NCBI GenBank assembly: GCA_038200275.1
Contig: JBBPYC010000075.1
Coordinates: 1-64,000 of the forward strand
DNA: 64,000 bases
Reading direction: 5' to 3'
Source of the DNA: JBBPYC01 sp038200275
GTDB lineage: Bacteria > Pseudomonadota > Gammaproteobacteria > Burkholderiales > Burkholderiaceae_C
How positions within the stretch are numbered: the first letter of the stretch is position 1; each line of letters starts with the position of its first letter. A model generated the notes under the pieces. The model did not search any database. It saw only the letters and a program-made list of their open reading frames with translations, and was not told the origin of the DNA. A program made the translations under genes and the position numbers. Of this stretch, positions 62,961 to 64,000 are shown one piece after another.

Positions 62961-64000
62961 ACAGACCACTTCTTCAAACTTCATTCACCACATCACAAGG
63001 AACCGGAACAACCATTCAAACCACGTCCTCATCGCCGGCTGCGCTGCGCCGGCCCAGCGCTGCACCGAAGTTGCCAGCCGCCATCGCGGTCGATGCACTC
63101 GGCATCGCCTACATCGCCGAGACCTTCGCCGGCGCGGTCTACACGTTGACGCCGTCCCGCGCGCTGACTCTGTTGGCCGGCAGCCAAGACGCCACCCAGA
63201 GCGACCCGGACCTGCGCTATCCCGTAGGCATCGCGCTGGCCGCAGCGCGCAACGTCTACGTTGCGGACAGTTCGACCAGCAGCATCGTGCGCATCACGCA
63301 GACGGGCCAGATCATGACGGTGGTGCCGGCCTCGGCCGCGCTGGGCATCCCGAACGACGTTGCACGCGACGTGACCGGAAATCTGTATGTCGTGGACTCG
63401 AGGCACGATGTGGTGCGCAGGATCACACCGACTGGCATTGCGTCGATCATCGCGGGCCTGGAAAACGACTCGATTCAGGATGCCAGCGTCGATGGCCCGC
63501 TGGGCACCCAACCGACTGAGTCGGCCGCAAGGCATTGCTGTGGCTGCCGATGGCACGGTGTACGTCTCGGACGGCTCTGACACGATCTGCCGCATCGATC
63601 CGGTCACCGGAAACCTATCGACCTTTGTCGGGCTGGGGACGCCGAGCGTCACCGCCTTTGGTGACTATCACGCAACTGACCTTGCCGACAACGTATTCGT
63701 TGCCGTGCGCACAGCGAGCTATCCCGACGAATATGCGATTCAGCGCATTGCTCCGGACGGGATGGCCACTACGCCGGCGCCCGGCGGCTTGAACGGACCG
63801 CGTGGCATGGCGACCGACCGCGCTGGCAATCTGTACGTGGTGGATGTTCCAAGAGAAGATTCCTACACGTGCTTGCGATGCGGCTTTACCACCGCCATGC
63901 GCAAGATCACGCCCCAAGATGTGGTCAGTACCGTGGTCGGCCAAAAGGGCGTGCGCGGGATCGCACTGAGGCCTTTGCCAGCCAGCCTTTCAGCACCGAC
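62957..64000 (+). pseudogene. Third NHL-repeat copy, shortened and frameshifted, runs off window
   Basis: Starting at GTG 62957, overlapping the stop of copy 2, the frame lacks a signal peptide and about the first 200 residues of copy 2. It then follows copy 2 closely (AVDALGIAYIAETFAGAVYTLTPS, RITQTGQIMTVVPASAALG). Near 63515-63525 the frame shifts, and the family sequence continues in another frame from CCG at 63525 (PQGIAVAADGTVYVSDGSD) with no stop to the window edge. Later, a block of copy 2 between two KITPQ repeats is missing. Likely a decayed tandem duplicate; completing sequence lies beyond the window. Confidence 0.8.

Overview
The window comes from a GC-rich beta-proteobacterium, almost certainly order Burkholderiales. 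The signs are the atpIBEFHAGDC layout, ybeD-lipB-lipA, metXW, alr divergent from lplT, kefC-like divergent from kdsD, and Bug/TctC-type binding proteins. I cannot name the genus from sequence alone. No rRNA, tRNA or CRISPR array was recognised. Layout: 1-1310 is a small insertion-sequence graveyard: the 5' part of an ISL3-type transposase, and an IS3-type orfA remnant split by an 824-bp IS5-family (IS427-like) element. 1.8-9.3 kb (minus) is the complete F1Fo ATP synthase operon. 9.4-11.5 kb (plus) is ybeD-lipB-lipA, for lipoate synthesis and attachment. 11.7-18.8 kb holds a Spy-like periplasmic protein, a secreted cupin, an orphan Bug protein, a Nudix hydrolase, an AhpD-like protein, alr and lplT. 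18.9-23.1 kb holds a broken antitoxin gene, pckG, metW and metX. The centre (23.3-44.4 kb) is an oxalate/formate island. OxlT-type transporter, oxalyl-CoA decarboxylase (oxc), a free-standing PAS protein, formyl-CoA:oxalate CoA-transferase (frc), an ATP-grasp acyl-CoA ligase and a two-subunit NAD-type formate dehydrogenase together take oxalate in, activate it, decarboxylate it to formyl-CoA, and oxidise the formate to CO2 and NADH. A Crp/Fnr regulator is divergent from oxc. The same-strand tail carries a small unknown protein, a FAH-family enzyme, a ketopantoate-reductase-like protein, a divergent pyruvate kinase and a CbbR-like LysR regulator. A tctCBA tripartite transporter lies beyond OxlT. 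The link of the tail to oxalate metabolism is inferred from position only. 44.6-49.9 kb holds a KefC-type antiporter and kdsD-kdsC-lptC for lipopolysaccharide; lptC overlaps a short-chain dehydrogenase instead of being followed by lptA-lptB. 49.9-58.3 kb has an RRM protein with a glycine-rich tail, a hemolysin-III family protein, an nfeD-slipin-CBS-DUF1328 cluster ending in a strong terminator, an M20 peptidase, a YidB-like protein and an MFS transporter. 58.4-64.0 kb is a tandem array of NHL-repeat beta-propeller genes: two intact lipoproteins and a third, shortened, frameshifted copy that runs off the window. Most notable structures beyond the genes are a roughly 95-bp dispersed repeat present three times, each just downstream of a stop codon and in the sense of the upstream gene; the nested IS whose excision restores the interrupted frame; a 32-nt polypyrimidine tract before atpE; and a terminator that abuts the M20 gene start.
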